DNA of 64,000 nt, from assembly GCA_911728455.2 (NCBI GenBank), contig OU452234.1, positions 5,842,549 to 5,906,548 of the forward strand. Direction: 5' to 3'. Below are positions 45,786 through 57,900 of this stretch, one piece after another. Each line of letters begins with the position of its first letter. Positions within the stretch are counted from its first letter, which is position 1. Made by a program: the position numbers and the translations under genes. The notes beneath the pieces are model-generated. The model had not been told where the DNA came from and made no database searches. It worked only from the letters and a program-made list of their open reading frames with translations. The stretch comes from Marthasterias glacialis (Eukaryota > Echinodermata > Asteroidea > Forcipulatida > Asteriidae).

Positions 45786-45942
45786 ATCAGAGACAAAGCA
45801 ACATCGTTAGATGCTTCCAAGTGTCACCTTCACAACCTCATGGAGCTTGGTCATCGTCTGCTTCTCCAACCCAAGTTGATGTCACCTGGCCTCGTTGAAT
45901 CATCCTATAGATGGAGAGAAACAAACCCACTTCGTTTTTAAG
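45786..45942 (+). other. candidate exon
   Basis: TTTTTCCCAACAACAG|ATCAGAG... and CTTCGTTTTTAAG|GTAAAA give good splice borders around 157 bp that are more GC-rich than the surroundings. The longest frame closes just before the donor. Its 3' end resembles those of the exon-like copies at 55643 and 56767. No protein family is recognised. Confidence 0.3.
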
Positions 45943-46551
45943 GTAAAATATTGGATTTAATTTTATTTCTTTACAAACCCACTGATGATTGCAAAGTTTC
46001 TACCAGTACCAATCCTTTAGAGAAATACTTCCATCTGAGCTACTGTCAAGGTCGAGAAATTGCAATTTGAAGCAACCCATTTTCACGGGTCGGTTTCATG
46101 ACCTTTATTGAAAACTAGATCATCTGATTTAATTTACTTTTCAAAATGTCATCAAATTCATAGGCCTTTATTCAGGGAAAACAACAGAATTGTATGCAGA
46201 GCTGCAAACCAGTTCATATTATTTTCAAGATTTCGTACACAAATTTTTCCAAAATACTGCAGTCCAGGCATGTCCAAATAAATAGGAATTTCTGAAAAAC
46301 AACTTCCATAATCTTCGGTGTGTATAAGCCACGACTTGTACATTAATTTGGTCCTAAAAAAGTTTCCTGCGGCTTATAGGCTGACATATCATAGTTCACA
46401 TTTAAGGAAATATCGTTGGAAATATCTCAATGTGCAAAAGAACTCTTTTGTTTTTACAAACAGAAACAGAAACTTGCGAAATATGATTGTGACTACCAAC
46501 GACCCAAGAATATTTGTTAACGCACGAAGAATGCCATGTACAGAGATGCCA

Positions 46552-46720
46552 ACATACACGATTTTGGCGTAGCAATTACGATTTGAGCCCGGAATACAAC
46601 TCTACGATAATCCTTCAATAAAATACGATTACAAGCCGCCCTAGTAATAAAAGTACAACTTTAGTAATAATTTTACCAAAAATGTATTGAGTTAGTAATA
46701 AAAATGATAAAATTAAACTC
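46552..46720 (+). mobile_element. fragment of the 26145-type hAT-like element
   Basis: ACAGAGATGCCAACATACAC then CGATTTTGGCGT and CAATTACGATTTG-like words shared with 26145-26230. The other end was not found. Confidence 0.55.
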
Positions 46721-47401
46721 AAAATTAACCCAACAATTCGTTAAATGTTGACTGCCGTTGTGGTAAAAGCGGAGCGTCGAATCTACACATACATGTGCCT
46801 TGGAAAGAATACGGGCTAAACGGCAAGTTTTCTATTCCTTTAGCTGGTTTATTGAATCTGTTTGGTGAAGACAGCAAACAGTAACACGTCGTGAGGGTCC
46901 TCAACCCAGAACAGAATAAGACAAGAAGGGAAGCTGCCAGAGGGCGCTAGCCATGCGATCTAAATAATAAACAGATGATTACGTAATTTATGCAAAAAAA
47001 TAAGGTGGGGGTACGCATCGCACTCGTCACACATGTATTAAGTGTTCCCGCACAAGGACTTCGAGTTCAACTGCCTGAAGATCACGCTGCTTGATCATAC
47101 CCATTTTCCCCATTGTCATTGATCACCATTTATAATTAGTTGGAAAATAGTGATTCGTATTCGTTGGGACAAGGTTGCCTCACAACTGCATTTTAGTCCG
47201 TGTTTGGCTCACCTGTCAATGATTGAATCACCCAACCCCACACATTATGTGCTGTGTAAGCTGACCATGTGACTGCTATTGATAGGGGTGGTGTGTGTGG
47301 TATCTCCAAGTGTATACACAAACAACTGCACATGTGTGCCCGCTCTGTGTTCTCGGATTGAAAAATCGTTAAGGTGATTTTGCATAGAAATTCTCATCAA
47401 A

Positions 47402-47522
47402 ATGTATTTCCCGATGCCTGAAAATGAAGTTGGAACATGGACATCCGCACAGAGGTTGTTTTTGGATAAGCATGAACAAATTCTCGGAGTAGTTTGTTCA
47501 ACAGAAGTGTCGGAAATACATG
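47402..47522 (+). CDS. candidate first coding exon, function unknown
   Basis: The ATG at 47402 opens 40 codons (MYFPMPENEVGTWTSAQRLF ... ending EVSEIH), protein-like in composition, up to a plausible donor CATG|GTCAGT. If unspliced the frame ends three codons later. The phase (1) is compatible with the exon-like segment at 59572 (CAACTCATCCAGACAGAG frame) and not with its decayed copies at 55643 and 56767. No homologue is recognised, and nothing upstream proves transcription. Confidence 0.3.
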
Positions 47523-48528
47523 GTCAGTGTTAAGGTTGGGTTGTTTAAACGTTTAAACGGAAAACTAATGTTTAATCGTTCTCGAATTTTCTAAACATTT
47601 AAACGAAACCGTCAAGAAAAAAAATTTGACCTTCCTTTTCAGAGTAGCCTACCTGTGATTGTGAAGAATTATTTCTCTGCTTTGTTTTGTACCAATAATA
47701 ATTGAACAACGATCAGCAAGCACAGTAAACAAAAAACAATAGTGTATAGTAATACAATTACATGTAATACATTGTTGAATTCCAAGTTTTTTTGGGGGGG
47801 GAATACTTTGCTTAACTGCCATGTTGTTTTGTTGTGGGCGAGTGGCCACTGCCCAAAAAACATGAAAAAGTTTACCTGTCTAATTTGACGGGTCTAATCT
47901 CAATCTCCCGTCCACAAAATTGCTATCGCTAATATCCATCGTTTATTGCTACTTCGGTGTCACTTATTCAATAAAATGTCCAATAAACAAGAATTGATTT
48001 GGATTAAAAACTTGCTAAACGCGAACGCGGCAACGGCAAAAAAAAAAACTCAACGAACTGGGCCACATTGACCAACTTGTTTGCAACAACTTGACATTAG
48101 TCTACACCCGGTGTTCCGTTGTTGCACCACGTACGCTACAGACCAAAAACAGATGCAGTGATGACGGACTATACACGTGGTCTGTAGCTGTGCATTCAGC
48201 AGGCATGCAGAATGCACAGCTACAGTTGATCGCGCAAACAATGCAGTGGTTGCGCTTTACTTCCTTGCTAATAAATTCAAACGCACTGCACATGAAAAAC
48301 GTACAAAGTTTGTTAAGTCCTTCAGATTGGACCTGAAGGGAAAAAGCGGACCCGTTTCATGACTGCCAATCTTTTGAAAGGTTTTACATTTCAGACTTCA
48401 AATTCTGAATCCAAATCCAATGGGTTTTTCCCCATTTGAAGAAGGGTCAGTCAGTACAATAATATATTTCCTGACAGTTGAAAGAGTGTTGACATCTGCT
48501 CTTCCTTTACAGGTTGGCTCAAAATCGG

Positions 48529-51140
48529 TGAAAGGCAAATTGAAATTAACATTCATTCCCCCGATGCAAATATTGACATCTATCAAATTGTTTGCGGTAC
48601 CTGCCACCTATAATACTGGATTCGAACTGGCCCCTTGTCACCGGGCGTGCTCGGTGGTCTAGTGGTTAAGAAATCTGCTCTAGTCATGCGGGAGTCGTGG
48701 GTTCAAATCCCACTCGAGTTGCCTGTGGAATTTTTTCCACAGGACTCGAAAGCACTGAGTATACAGTGCTTAACACACATCGGTGAAAGACAAAATGAAA
48801 TTTATATTAATTCCCCGATGCAAATATTGACATCTGTGACCCTTGGTAGTAATAGAGTCAAATTATGGATAGAGGACACGGCTTATCTTACTGTCAGATC
48901 TTCGTTTATTCTGTAAATGTGAAGACAGAGAACATACGTGACTGCTCGTCTTCAAACCGGAATAATGAATGACATACTTACAAATGATATTTAAAGATAA
49001 ATAAACCGCACATAAAGATGTAATAAAAGATTAAACTTAAATAAAATACTAGTTTGCTTAAGGCAGAATGAAATCAAGATGGCGCTAGGGTTCCCGCCAA
49101 AACTTAGAATAGCGTCGCCATCTTGAAATTTACACAAAATGGAATCAAAGGAGCATTTTTCATAAGTAAATGATACAAATCGTCCATCTTGATAGACATA
49201 AATAATAGTAGGAATAATTATATACAGATATTTAGTTGTTTAATAAAGTCAATGTAGGCAAACAGTTCTAAATTGCCAAAGTACGTAATTTCTCAAAATG
49301 TAAGGAAATTTAGTAAAATGCAGAAAAACAAGAAGAAAACTAATGGCACTTACAGATAACTTAGGTCTGTAGGTAATGAAATAAAATATTATGAATTATG
49401 TGAGAGAAATAAAATCGTTACCTGTAAATGTGAAGACAGAGAACATACGTGACTGCTCGTCTTCAAACCGGAATAATGAATGACGGTGGGACTAGGTAGC
49501 CCGCCGCCTACGGTGATTTGAGTTTGAAAAGAGTATAATTAACATGTAATGCATATTTAACAGAAAATAGTGACGTATGGTTACAGGAACGAATGCAGTA
49601 AAAGTTTAGAGCGGGGATGTTCTAATCATACTTGTTACACATCTATCAAATTGTTTGCGGTACCTGCCACCAATAATACTGGATTCGAACTGGCCCCTTG
49701 TCACCGGGCGTGCTCGGTGGTCTAGTGGTTAAGACATCTGCTCTAGTCATGCGGGAGTTGTGGGTTCGAATCCCACTCGAGTTGCCTGTGGAATTTTTTC
49801 CACAGGACTCGAAGGCACTGAGTATACAGTGCTTAACACACATCCGTGAAAGGCAAATTGAAATTTATATTCATTCCCCCGATGCAAATATTGACATCTC
49901 TCAAATTGTTTGCGGTACCTGCCACCAATAATACTGGATTCGAATTGGCCCCTTGTCACCGGGCGTACTCAGTGGTCTTGTGGTTAAGACATCTGCTCTA
50001 GTCATGCGGGAGTCGCGGGTTCGAATCCCATCCGAGTTGCCTGTGAATTTTTTCCGCAGGACTCGAAAGCACTGAGTATACAGTGCTTAACACACATCCG
50101 TGAAAGGCAAATTGAAATTTATATTCATTCCCCCGATGCAAATATTGACATCTATCAAATTGTTTGCGGTACCTGCCGCCACTAATACTGGATTCGAACT
50201 GGCCCCTCGTCACCGGGCGTGCTCGGTGGTCTAGTAGTTAAGACATCTGCCCTAGTCATGCGGGAGTTGTGGGTTCGAATCCCACTCGAGTTGCCTGTGG
50301 AATGTTTTCCACAGGACTCGAAAGCACTGAGTATACAGTGCTTAACACACATCAGTGAAAGGCAAATTGAAATTTATATTCATTCCCCCGATGCAAATAT
50401 TGACATCTCTCAAATTGTTTGCGGTACCTGCCACCATTAATACTGGATTCGAACTGGCACCTCGTCACCGGGCGTGCTCGGTGGTCTAGTGGTTAAGACA
50501 TCTGCTCTCATGCAGGAGTCGTGGGTCCGAATCCCACCCGAGTTGCCTGTGAAAATTTTTTCCACAGGACTCGAAAGCACTGAGTATACAGTGCTTAACA
50601 CACATCGGTGAAAGGCAAATTGAAATTTATATTAATTCCCCAATGCAAATATTGACATCTATCAAATTGTTTGCGGTACCTGCCACCAATAATACTGGAT
50701 TCAAATTGGCCCCTTGTCACCGGGCGTGCTCGGTGGTCTTGTGGTTAAGACATCTGCTCTAGTCATGCGGGAGTCGCGGGTTCGAATCCCATCCGAGTTG
50801 CCTGTGAATTTTTTCCGCAGGACTCGAAAGCACTGAGTATACAGTGCTTAACACACATCCGTGAAAGGCAAATTGAAATTTTATATTCATTCCCTCGATG
50901 CAAATATTGACATCTATCAAATTGTTTGCGGTACCTGCCGCCACTAATACTGGATTCGAACTGGCCCCTCGTCACCGGGCGTGCTCTGTGGTCTAGTGGT
51001 TAAGACATCTGCTCTAGTCATGCGGGAGTCGTGGGTTTGAATCCCACCCGAGTTGCCTGTGGAATTTTTTCTACAGGACTCGAAAGCACTGAGTATACAG
51101 TGCTTAACACACATCGGTGAAAGGCAAATTGAAATTTATA
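48529..51140 (+). repeat. tandem array of seven family-E SINE units (~254 bp each)
   Basis: GGGCGTGCTCGGTGG recurs at about 48643, 49706, 49961, 50214, 50469, 50722 and 50977, spacing 253-255 bp once the 805-bp insertion is removed. Each unit has an A-box (TAGTGGTTAAGACATCTGC), a B-box (GGGTTCGAATCCCA), a hairpin TTTTTCCACAGGACTC, GAGTATACAGTGCTTAACAC and a conserved spacer ATGCAAATATTGACATC. Units are 90 percent or more alike by eye, which suggests recent or homogenised amplification. Isolated SINE copies with the same spacer occur at 23150. Confidence 0.93.
48835..49639. mobile_element. probable solo LTR (805 bp) inserted in the SINE array
   Basis: The insertion begins TGTGAC and ends GTTACA (LTR-style TG...CA with a short inversion) and is flanked by CATC on both sides (48831-48834, 49640-49643). 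The SINE spacer is continuous once it is removed. Internally a stretch of about 64 bp (TGTAAATGTGAAGACAGAGA ... ATAATGAATGAC) occurs twice, at 48914 and 49423. No coding sequence is present. Confidence 0.7.
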
Positions 51141-52149
51141 TGGCTCAAAGTACACAGAGAATATATATCAGTCATCAACGATCGCAGGTACCCAGCACCT
51201 CCACCGTTGTCCCATTCTCAATTTAGATTCATCGCTAGAAATGTTTGAACGTTTAAACGAAGTCACAAACTCCGTTTAAACGTTTAGGAAAATAAACATA
51301 CATGTAGATGCACAAGCCTTGTCAGTGTAGTGAAAAATTCTCTATATTATCCAAGCAGGCCGAAGCTAGTGCCCATGAAATTGAGGGTGCCATTGGCCTG
51401 AATTGACAACGCGCCATGGCAAACTCAGTAGGCCTAACCATGGTCTTACCAGACGTTGATGTTCGTTTTCATACAGCCTTAAATAGTTTGATACTCAGAA
51501 CTGACACATTTTTATCAGAGTCAAAGTCAATAGTTGAACATTCTGTTTTTTAGTAAAGATATTATAGCCCTTCACTTACTTTTGCGGGGCGGTGGGCGGA
51601 GAGTACACCAGAGAGGAATATAATTTTTCAATTGGAAAATAACATCACCAGACGTGTCCAGGTGTAATTTTTGGGGGTTACTACTGCAGTCCAATGTAAA
51701 TTCGAGTCATGGCTGCTATGCCCAGCTGTCTGGCTCCAAGTGACCATTAAATCATAGAACTACAAAAATTCTCAAAAAGGCTAAGGGCTCTGTTGGTGCA
51801 CCATACAAATAATTTGTAACTTTTTTCATTACAACAGTGCCTGAAAATGAGCCAAATAAAATAGCATCACAGAAAGTAAATGAGTGAAATAATGGCCTTA
51901 GGATGCCTATAGCCCCTTACAATTTATGGTACATAAGTTGCCCCTGAATCGTTACTGCTCGGTGCCGGTGCTACTCTTTTGGAATTCAATGTTGGCAACT
52001 CTGCATGAAAATCATGGGCAAAGTTCTCACTTGGTTTTTTTTTCGGCAAGAGTACCACGCAATATTGCAACGTAATTTCTACCTCCATTATTGGCGATGT
52101 AAGAGACCCATGCTCTGTGATTTGTATAAACACAAACAACTTTACTAAA
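51141..52149. other. non-coding stretch
   Basis: Contains CGTTTAAACG-type words near 51245-51290, also seen at 47540-47605. Otherwise I see no gene or classified repeat. Confidence 0.4.
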
Positions 52150-52620
52150 ATATTGAGCATGCGCGTGCTCGTTTCACCCACATAAAGAGCCAGATTGTGC
52201 TTCAATATTTTGCTGTTTTTCTGCCAGTATGCAGGGGTTATTGTGTAATCCCCGGTTCCAGACCTTTGTTCTTTTGTTCCAAGAAGAGGATTACGAGACA
52301 TCGAGAGGCTTCCACCATTGTTTATTCATTTTATTTGGACTCAATGGAGGCAAGTCAGAGTGAACCGGGGATCCAGCCTTGGTTTGGGGTTATGTACCAA
52401 TCCTATGCCGTAGCCTACAGCCGATGTTTTGCAATTCGCTCTGCATGAATTTGACATTTTCGTAGTAGAGAAAACAAAACTCACAGTGCAATAAAGAGAA
52501 TCTTTGTTCTCTAGGCTTTGTCATGTCAAGGTTTCTTTGTGCCAGTGGTACTCTTAAAGAAAAATGATTCTGACTATTCAGACAAAATAATCCTCCGGCG
52601 GTAACTGGTTAATACTGAAA
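52150..52620 (-). repeat. element A, reverse
   Basis: The reverse complement runs from AACCAGTTACCGCCGGAGGA through GCACAAAGAAACCTTGACAT, AATAAACAATGGTGGAAGCC and GGATTACACAATAACCCC to GTGGGTGAAACGAGC. Confidence 0.75.
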
Positions 52621-52817
52621 TTCAGAAAAATTTTTGTCTTCAGGAATACTGATTTTGATCAGTGAAGGTTAGCAGCTCTGTGTATCTATTGTCAGAGATT
52701 TTGTGCAGGGTAGTCATGTTTATTTCTCTTGTGGCAATTGGAATAAGGTTTGTGTGGGCTTTAGGTACTGTTTCCTTGAATTTTATACTTTAGCAAGATC
52801 TAAATATATTTCTGAAA

Positions 52818-54366
52818 TAGTCGGTTACATGTGTAACTGTCTGTTTTAAAAACAAAATTTAGAGTTAAAAAAAAACCCTACATGTACACATTCACATGGC
52901 GCGATGTGGTCAAAACATTGCGTCTTAATTGCAGCATTTTGACTTCGAGCGATCACCCCGCCAAAAAACAAAAACTAAAAAACAACAAATAAATCTTACA
53001 TTTTCCTGTAAAATACTCTTTTTGTTCATCCAGGGTATCCTAGATGTATCATTGTAGCAAAATAATGCCTACACTTTGCATAGTTTTCCGTTATAACAAG
53101 CTGCAATTTCCGAGGAACGTCTCCGCCGGCCATGCTTTCAACCACATATCAACTTGTTATCGCTCCTTTTCATGCATTCACACAGTCATTGATTTTTGTA
53201 ATTGCCTTCAAAAACTGCACCCCAATGTCATTTTTTGTACAAAACTAAAAAGAGGAGCAAGGCTTTGACTTCTTGAAAGAGTACAAGGAAAACAACATAA
53301 ATCTACATCACACTGGTATAAAATGTTGAATTTGATTGAAGAAAAAGCCTGTACTTTAGGATTTATATTGCTGTTTTAGCAGAATTTGTCTTAATTTTTT
53401 GTGTAACCTGAGTCTCTTCAACTCGCCGTAAATACAAACAGTGTCGCCGTATGACCTTCTTAAAAAACGTGTTTGTAAGGAAGGTTCTGGTCTAACTAAT
53501 TATCTAAAACTTTTTCTGATAGGACCTTGTTAAAGCTTGTACTTTTAGGATTGAAGAAGATGATCGCCAATCATAATCCCGCTTACATACGCAGTAACCG
53601 TTCAGGTTATGTCTAGTGCGTGTGTGCTGTAATGCTTGGTACACGCTCCCTTCTATACAAGTCGCGCATGCAAATGTATTACATTTTGTTACAATCACAC
53701 CACGCGCAAAATTGAAAAAAAAAAAAAACAAGTGAAATAAATAGGAGTGGTTTATGCCACAAACAAATTGATATGCTTTTGCATACGCACCAGCGACAAC
53801 CATGCTGTGTAAATGGCTAGCAGTTGGTGCTCCAGCAATGTCCCGAGCATGCGCCGACCTGTCTAGTCTTAGGTGAAGGCATTTTGTCATAATGTGCTGG
53901 TATATTTCTGCAATAGAGGGCGTACTTTCCCGTTCTATTGCGTTGTTCTGGAAGCGCCCTCTGGTGTTCCATGTTTCTTGCATTTAATGTAGCACGTGAA
54001 GTAGAGAGATAACGAAGACTATCAGCCTGTCAATTGTTGGAAACGATGCGACTGCTTACATGTTGTACGGATGTATATTATCAGGCATGCAACTTTTCCT
54101 TGGATCATTTTCACCACACTCTCATGCCATTGAAAATAAATTAAAAAAACTGTGTACAAAGTCTTGTAAAGATTGGAATTTCCTTGTTTTTTGTTAAGTC
54201 CAAGTTTCATGCCTGATATTATGCATTGCTTATGTACCACGTAATGGCAATGTCGTCTGCATTTCAGGGCACTCTCGAGTGAAGTTTTTTACGGTTATCC
54301 GCACCGTAAAAATGTGAATGTGTAACGGGACGATTGGTCGATTAACCATGTAACTGGCACAGGCTT
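52818..54366. mobile_element. paralogue of the 42934 element
   Basis: Shares GATGTGGTCAAAACATTGCG, TTTTGACTTCGAGCGATCAC, AGGTGAAGGCATTTTGTCAT, CAAGAC-type internal words and TAACTGGCACAGGCTT. Its left TIR is eroded. It carries a different internal MITE (54082) and additional sequence at 53080-53700. Confidence 0.75.
54082..54215. mobile_element. 134-bp MITE (CAGGCATGCAAC ... CATGCCTG) with 7-bp target duplication
   Basis: The inverted ends are CAGGCATG/CATGCCTG, and ATATTAT occurs on both sides (54075-54081, 54216-54222). The paralogous sites near 44088 and 45433 lack it. A longer relative is at 61581-61733. Confidence 0.85.
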
Positions 54367-54658
54367 ATGGAGGATTGGTACGTTGCTACTGGTATGAACT
54401 TGATAATTGGTGACCTTTCAGATTTAAACTAGTCAACTTCTATTTGTATACACGAAGTGCTCATTTTACTTTAGACAGAGCACAATCTTTGTGTTTTACT
54501 TGGTTCTGTCAAAATATAACCTTTAGGTTTGGCAGCTGGAGACTGTCCTAATCAAAATCGGCACAAACCTAAATAATCTTGATCAACTTTGCTCAGGCCA
54601 GTTTTGTGGTGTTTTCATTGAAAAGTAGAGGGTTGAAATGCTCTCCAAAATCAATACC

Positions 54659-55290
54659 TTTTAACCAGTTGCTGCCGGGATTTGTTTAATTTTTCCTGTC
54701 TCCCTGGCGGGATTATTTGGTCAGAATTGCCAAAATCAGTTTTCTTGAGAGTACTGCTGGCACAAGGAAACCCTGACTTGACAAAGCCAAGATAACAAAG
54801 ATTTTCTTTATTGCATCAGGTGTTTTGTTTTCTTGACCGAGAAACTGTCAAATTCACATAGTGTGAACTGTAAAACACTGGCCGTTACCTATGGCATAGG
54901 ATTGGTACTAAACCCGTAACCATGGCTTGATTCCCAGCTCACTCTGACTTGCCTCCATTGAGCCGAAATACAATTAATAAACAATGGTGGAAGCCTCTTG
55001 ATGTCCAGTAATCCTCTTCTTGGAACAAAAAGACAAAGGTCTGGAATTGGGGATTACACAAAAACCACCTGTCATCAATGGCCAGAAAATGGCAAAATAT
55101 TCAAGACCAATAGCGTTAGACGGCATGTGTGTGGTCTGTGCCTGCTAAAAAGTGGAATGTCCGGGCGACCTTTGCTCTGGTATTCCGATTTTTAATACAC
55201 AATGGCGTCTTAACACGTCTTCGTTTTCAGGCAGGAGAAACAATAGCGTGTTCACACGCCATCCGGCACCAAAAAGTTAATACGATGATT
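54659..55290 (+). repeat. element A, most complete + copy (cassette 1)
   Basis: Order of blocks: CCAGTTGCTGCCGGGATTTG, GTACTGCTGGCACAAGGAAA, CTGACTTGACAAAGCCAAGA, TCTTGACCGAGAAACTGTCA, GTTACCTATGGCATAGGATT, CAGCTCACTCTGACTTGCCT, GGAATTGGGGATTACACAAA, AGTGGAATGTCCGGGCGACC, GCAGGAGAAACAATAGCGTG. No ORF of note and no clear TIRs. At least eight copies occur in the window. Confidence 0.8.
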
Positions 55291-55339
55291 GAAATGAAAA
55301 AGCATCTGAATTATGTATTAAAATTTTTGTATTGTTTGG

Positions 55340-55570
55340 ATATCACAGGACTTGGGAGTCACGAGACCTTGGTATCAAATGAAGTCATGATTTTGCCGAT
55401 GTTATTCGAAATGAGTCTGAGTCACCCAAATCATGACTTGAGTTTTCAGTGAGAGTCATTAGAGTGAGGTTTCAGTCCAAGTTTAAGTCCTTTGCCAATG
55501 TGATATGAGTCAATTTCGAGTCGCCCAAATTATGACACAGTCATGGACTATAGTCCTACAACACTGTGTT
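55340..55570 (+). repeat. GAGTC-rich segment ending CCTACAACACTG (cassette 1)
   Basis: Repeated GAGTC words (ACTTGGGAGTCACGAGACCT, GAGTCATTAGAGTGAG, TCAATTTCGAGTCGCCCAA) end at GTCCTACAACACTGTGTTTT. Counterparts are at 56395-56580 and 56582-56705, forming part of the repeated cassette. Confidence 0.6.
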
Positions 55571-55642
55571 TTGCATAGTTGTATTAAAGTGCCCTCAACA
55601 AACATTTAAGTTTAATTCTCATTCCCATTTTGTACTCTACAG

Positions 55643-55771
55643 ATCAAGTAATCCAGAGATTGTGAGATCTTCATTCTTGGCGGCTATCCATCACACTGAG
55701 CAGAGATGTCTCAAGCTAGCAATATTGAAGTCTTGGAGAGTCTCAAGCAATCTGCTTCTTCATATTTAAAG
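55643..55771 (+). other. exon-like segment, cassette 1
   Basis: TTGTACTCTACAG|ATCAAGTAATCCAGAG ... CATATTTAAAG|GTGAGA. Shares CCATCACACTGAGCAGAGAT and GTCTCAAGCTAGCAAT with the next copy. The frame that would follow the 47402 exon is closed by a stop. Confidence 0.45.
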
Positions 55772-55826
55772 GTGAGATACAAAATTCATATTGATAAAAA
55801 AAAAACACCTTATGAATGATGTTTTT

Positions 55827-56250
55827 TTACCAGTTGCCACTGGGATTCTTTTTTGTCCTGTCCCCCGGCGGGATTGCTTTGGCGGAATAGCTGGAATCTT
55901 ATTCTTTGAGGGTACCGCTGGCACAAAGTAACCTGACTTGACAATGCCAAGAGAACAAAGAAACTCTTTGTTGGATCATCCATTTTGTTTGTCGACCGAG
56001 AAAATGTCAAATTCACATAGCGTGAATTGCAAAACATAGGCCGTTACCTTCAGTATAGGAGTGTTACTAAACACAGAACCATGGTTCGATTGCTGGCTCA
56101 CTCTGACTTGAGCCAAAATACAAAAAACAACTTTCAATAGCCAGAAAATGTCAGTATATTGAAGGCCTTTTTTGTCATTGTGTGGGTGAAATGAAGCGTT
56201 AGACGGCATGTTTGTGGTCTGTGCTTTTTTATGTTGTGAACTACAGTCGT
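55827..56250 (+). repeat. element A, 3'-shortened (cassette 2)
   Basis: TACCAGTTGCCACTGGGATT to GTGGGTGAAATGAAGCGTTA, ending earlier than cassette 1. It runs into AGTCGTGGCGGCGCGAGTAG and then the GAGTC-rich segment. Confidence 0.75.
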
Positions 56251-56766
56251 GAATGACAAACCCGTTCATTGGGCAACGATTCGCTTGTACTTTTGAAGTA
56301 GTCGTGGCGGCGCGAGTAGTTGCAACCTGGCGGTCACAACTAGTCGTTACAATCAACAGCCGCGATTACTTGTGTAGTCGCACTAGTCGCCCAGGCCTAG
56401 TCACAAATCCCCAGTGTCAGGTCGAAGTCATGATAGTCGAGTTTGAGTCTTTTGGCGAAGATGTGATTCAAGTCGATTTTGAGTTGAACAAATTCACTTG
56501 TGTTCAAATTCTGGACTTGAGTCCTGTGAGAAACACTGTGTTTTGCATGGCTGTATTGATAGCAATACACATTTAATATCATATGATAGTCGAGTTTGAG
56601 TCTTTTGCTGATGTGACTTGAGTAAGTATTGAGTCAACCAAATTGTGACCTGTGTCCGAGTTTTTGACTTGAGTCCTACAGGAAACACTGTGTTTTGCAT
56701 GGCTGTAGCAGTAGTGCACTCAATAAACATTTAAATTCATTCTTATTCTCTTTTTTTCACCTACAG

Positions 56767-56889
56767 ATCAAGTAATCCAAACAGAGGTTGTCAGAACTTG
56801 ATTCATGGTGGGCGTCCATCACACTGGGCAGAGATGTCTCAAGCTGGCAATGTTGAAGCCATGATTCTCTAGCAATCTACTCCATAAAG
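56767..56889 (+). other. exon-like segment, cassette 2
   Basis: TTTCACCTACAG|ATCAAGTAATCCAAACAG ... ACTCCATAAAG|GTGCGA. About three quarters alike to 55643 by eye. All frames compatible with the 47402 exon are closed. Confidence 0.45.
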
Positions 56890-57359
56890 GTGCGATACAA
56901 AATTGATAATGATTAAAAAATGCTTTGGAATGATATCTTTAATGTTACTGTTTTCATGAAATGTACGAAATCTAATGTTTTGAGGAGAAAATCTCATTTA
57001 AAGTTGAACTATTTTTCAAACTGCTGTTTCCAGAGACCGTTTTTCAGAATAAAGCCGACTTCTTCAATCATACCGTACTGTATTTTACATTTTTGTTTTA
57101 TTTGGATGGATTTGCCACGATACAAAAATGCCAACAATACAAATTATTTCAGATAACAAGCACAACTTGTTCTGAAATATACCCCCCATGTGCAAGTTTA
57201 TCATCAAAAACACTTAAATTCTTAGTATAATTTGTTTCCAAAATCTGCACATGACAAACCCTGGAAATCTTGACAATCTTGACATCCTTATCTGTGGAAA
57301 TTTGCTCAGGTTGGTTGTGCGGTGTGATTATTGGAAACTAGGAAATCGGAATTAAACTG

Positions 57360-57900
57360 CTCTTCACAATCTGATTATTTGTGTTTCACCCATACCCGCT
57401 GCTAAAATATAGGATTCAAACTGCCTCTAGCTACCGGGCAAGCTCGGTTGTTTAGTAGAGTAGAAGACATAACACATTAGAAACTTTATTGATCTTCAAA
57501 AAGAAGAAATGACAATGCACGCAAAAGTTTAAAAACACAACGCAAGATCATTAAAAAGATACAAAGACATATTATAAAAACATTGCACAAAAAACAGCGT
57601 ACAAGGAAAACATGATAAAAATTCCTGTCTTCACACCCAGTCTATCGAACAGGCTATTAAAAAAGGGAATATACACAAGAGACAACAATCATCTTTTAAA
57701 AGTTTCATTAAAAAATGTTATACCCATTAGTATGAGGTATCTGCTCTGAAACGGCAAAGGTCGTGGGTTCAATTCCAACCCGAGTATATGCCTGTGGATT
57801 TTTATTTAACAGGACTCGAGGAAAGTACTGAGTATGCGTTGCTTAACACACATCGGTGTATGAGTTTGACACAAATAATATTCTTTATCCCCTATGAAAA
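57360..57900 (+). mobile_element. family-E SINE split by an insertion
   Basis: The SINE spacer and head (GATTCAAACTGCCTCTAGCT, GGCAAGCTCGGTTGTTTAGT) stop at about 57465 and the B-box part (GGGTTCAATTCCAACCCGAG, GAGTATGCGTTGCTTAACAC) resumes at about 57735. Confidence 0.7.
57465..57735 (-). mobile_element. insertion resembling the 3' end of a non-LTR retroelement
   Basis: The reverse strand has TCTTTTTGAAGATCAATAAA near one end, a common layout at 3' ends of LINE-type elements. There is no coding sequence. It interrupts the SINE above. Confidence 0.45.

Noticed and set aside
48529-51140. CRISPR array
   Set aside because: Units are long, with conserved spacers and Pol III boxes, and the DNA is animal. 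The spacing comes from tandem SINEs.
53504-53983. 159-codon ORF on the - strand
   Set aside because: It overlaps the paralogue of the 42934 element; the homologous part of the other copy is not open over the same span and no transposase motif is visible.
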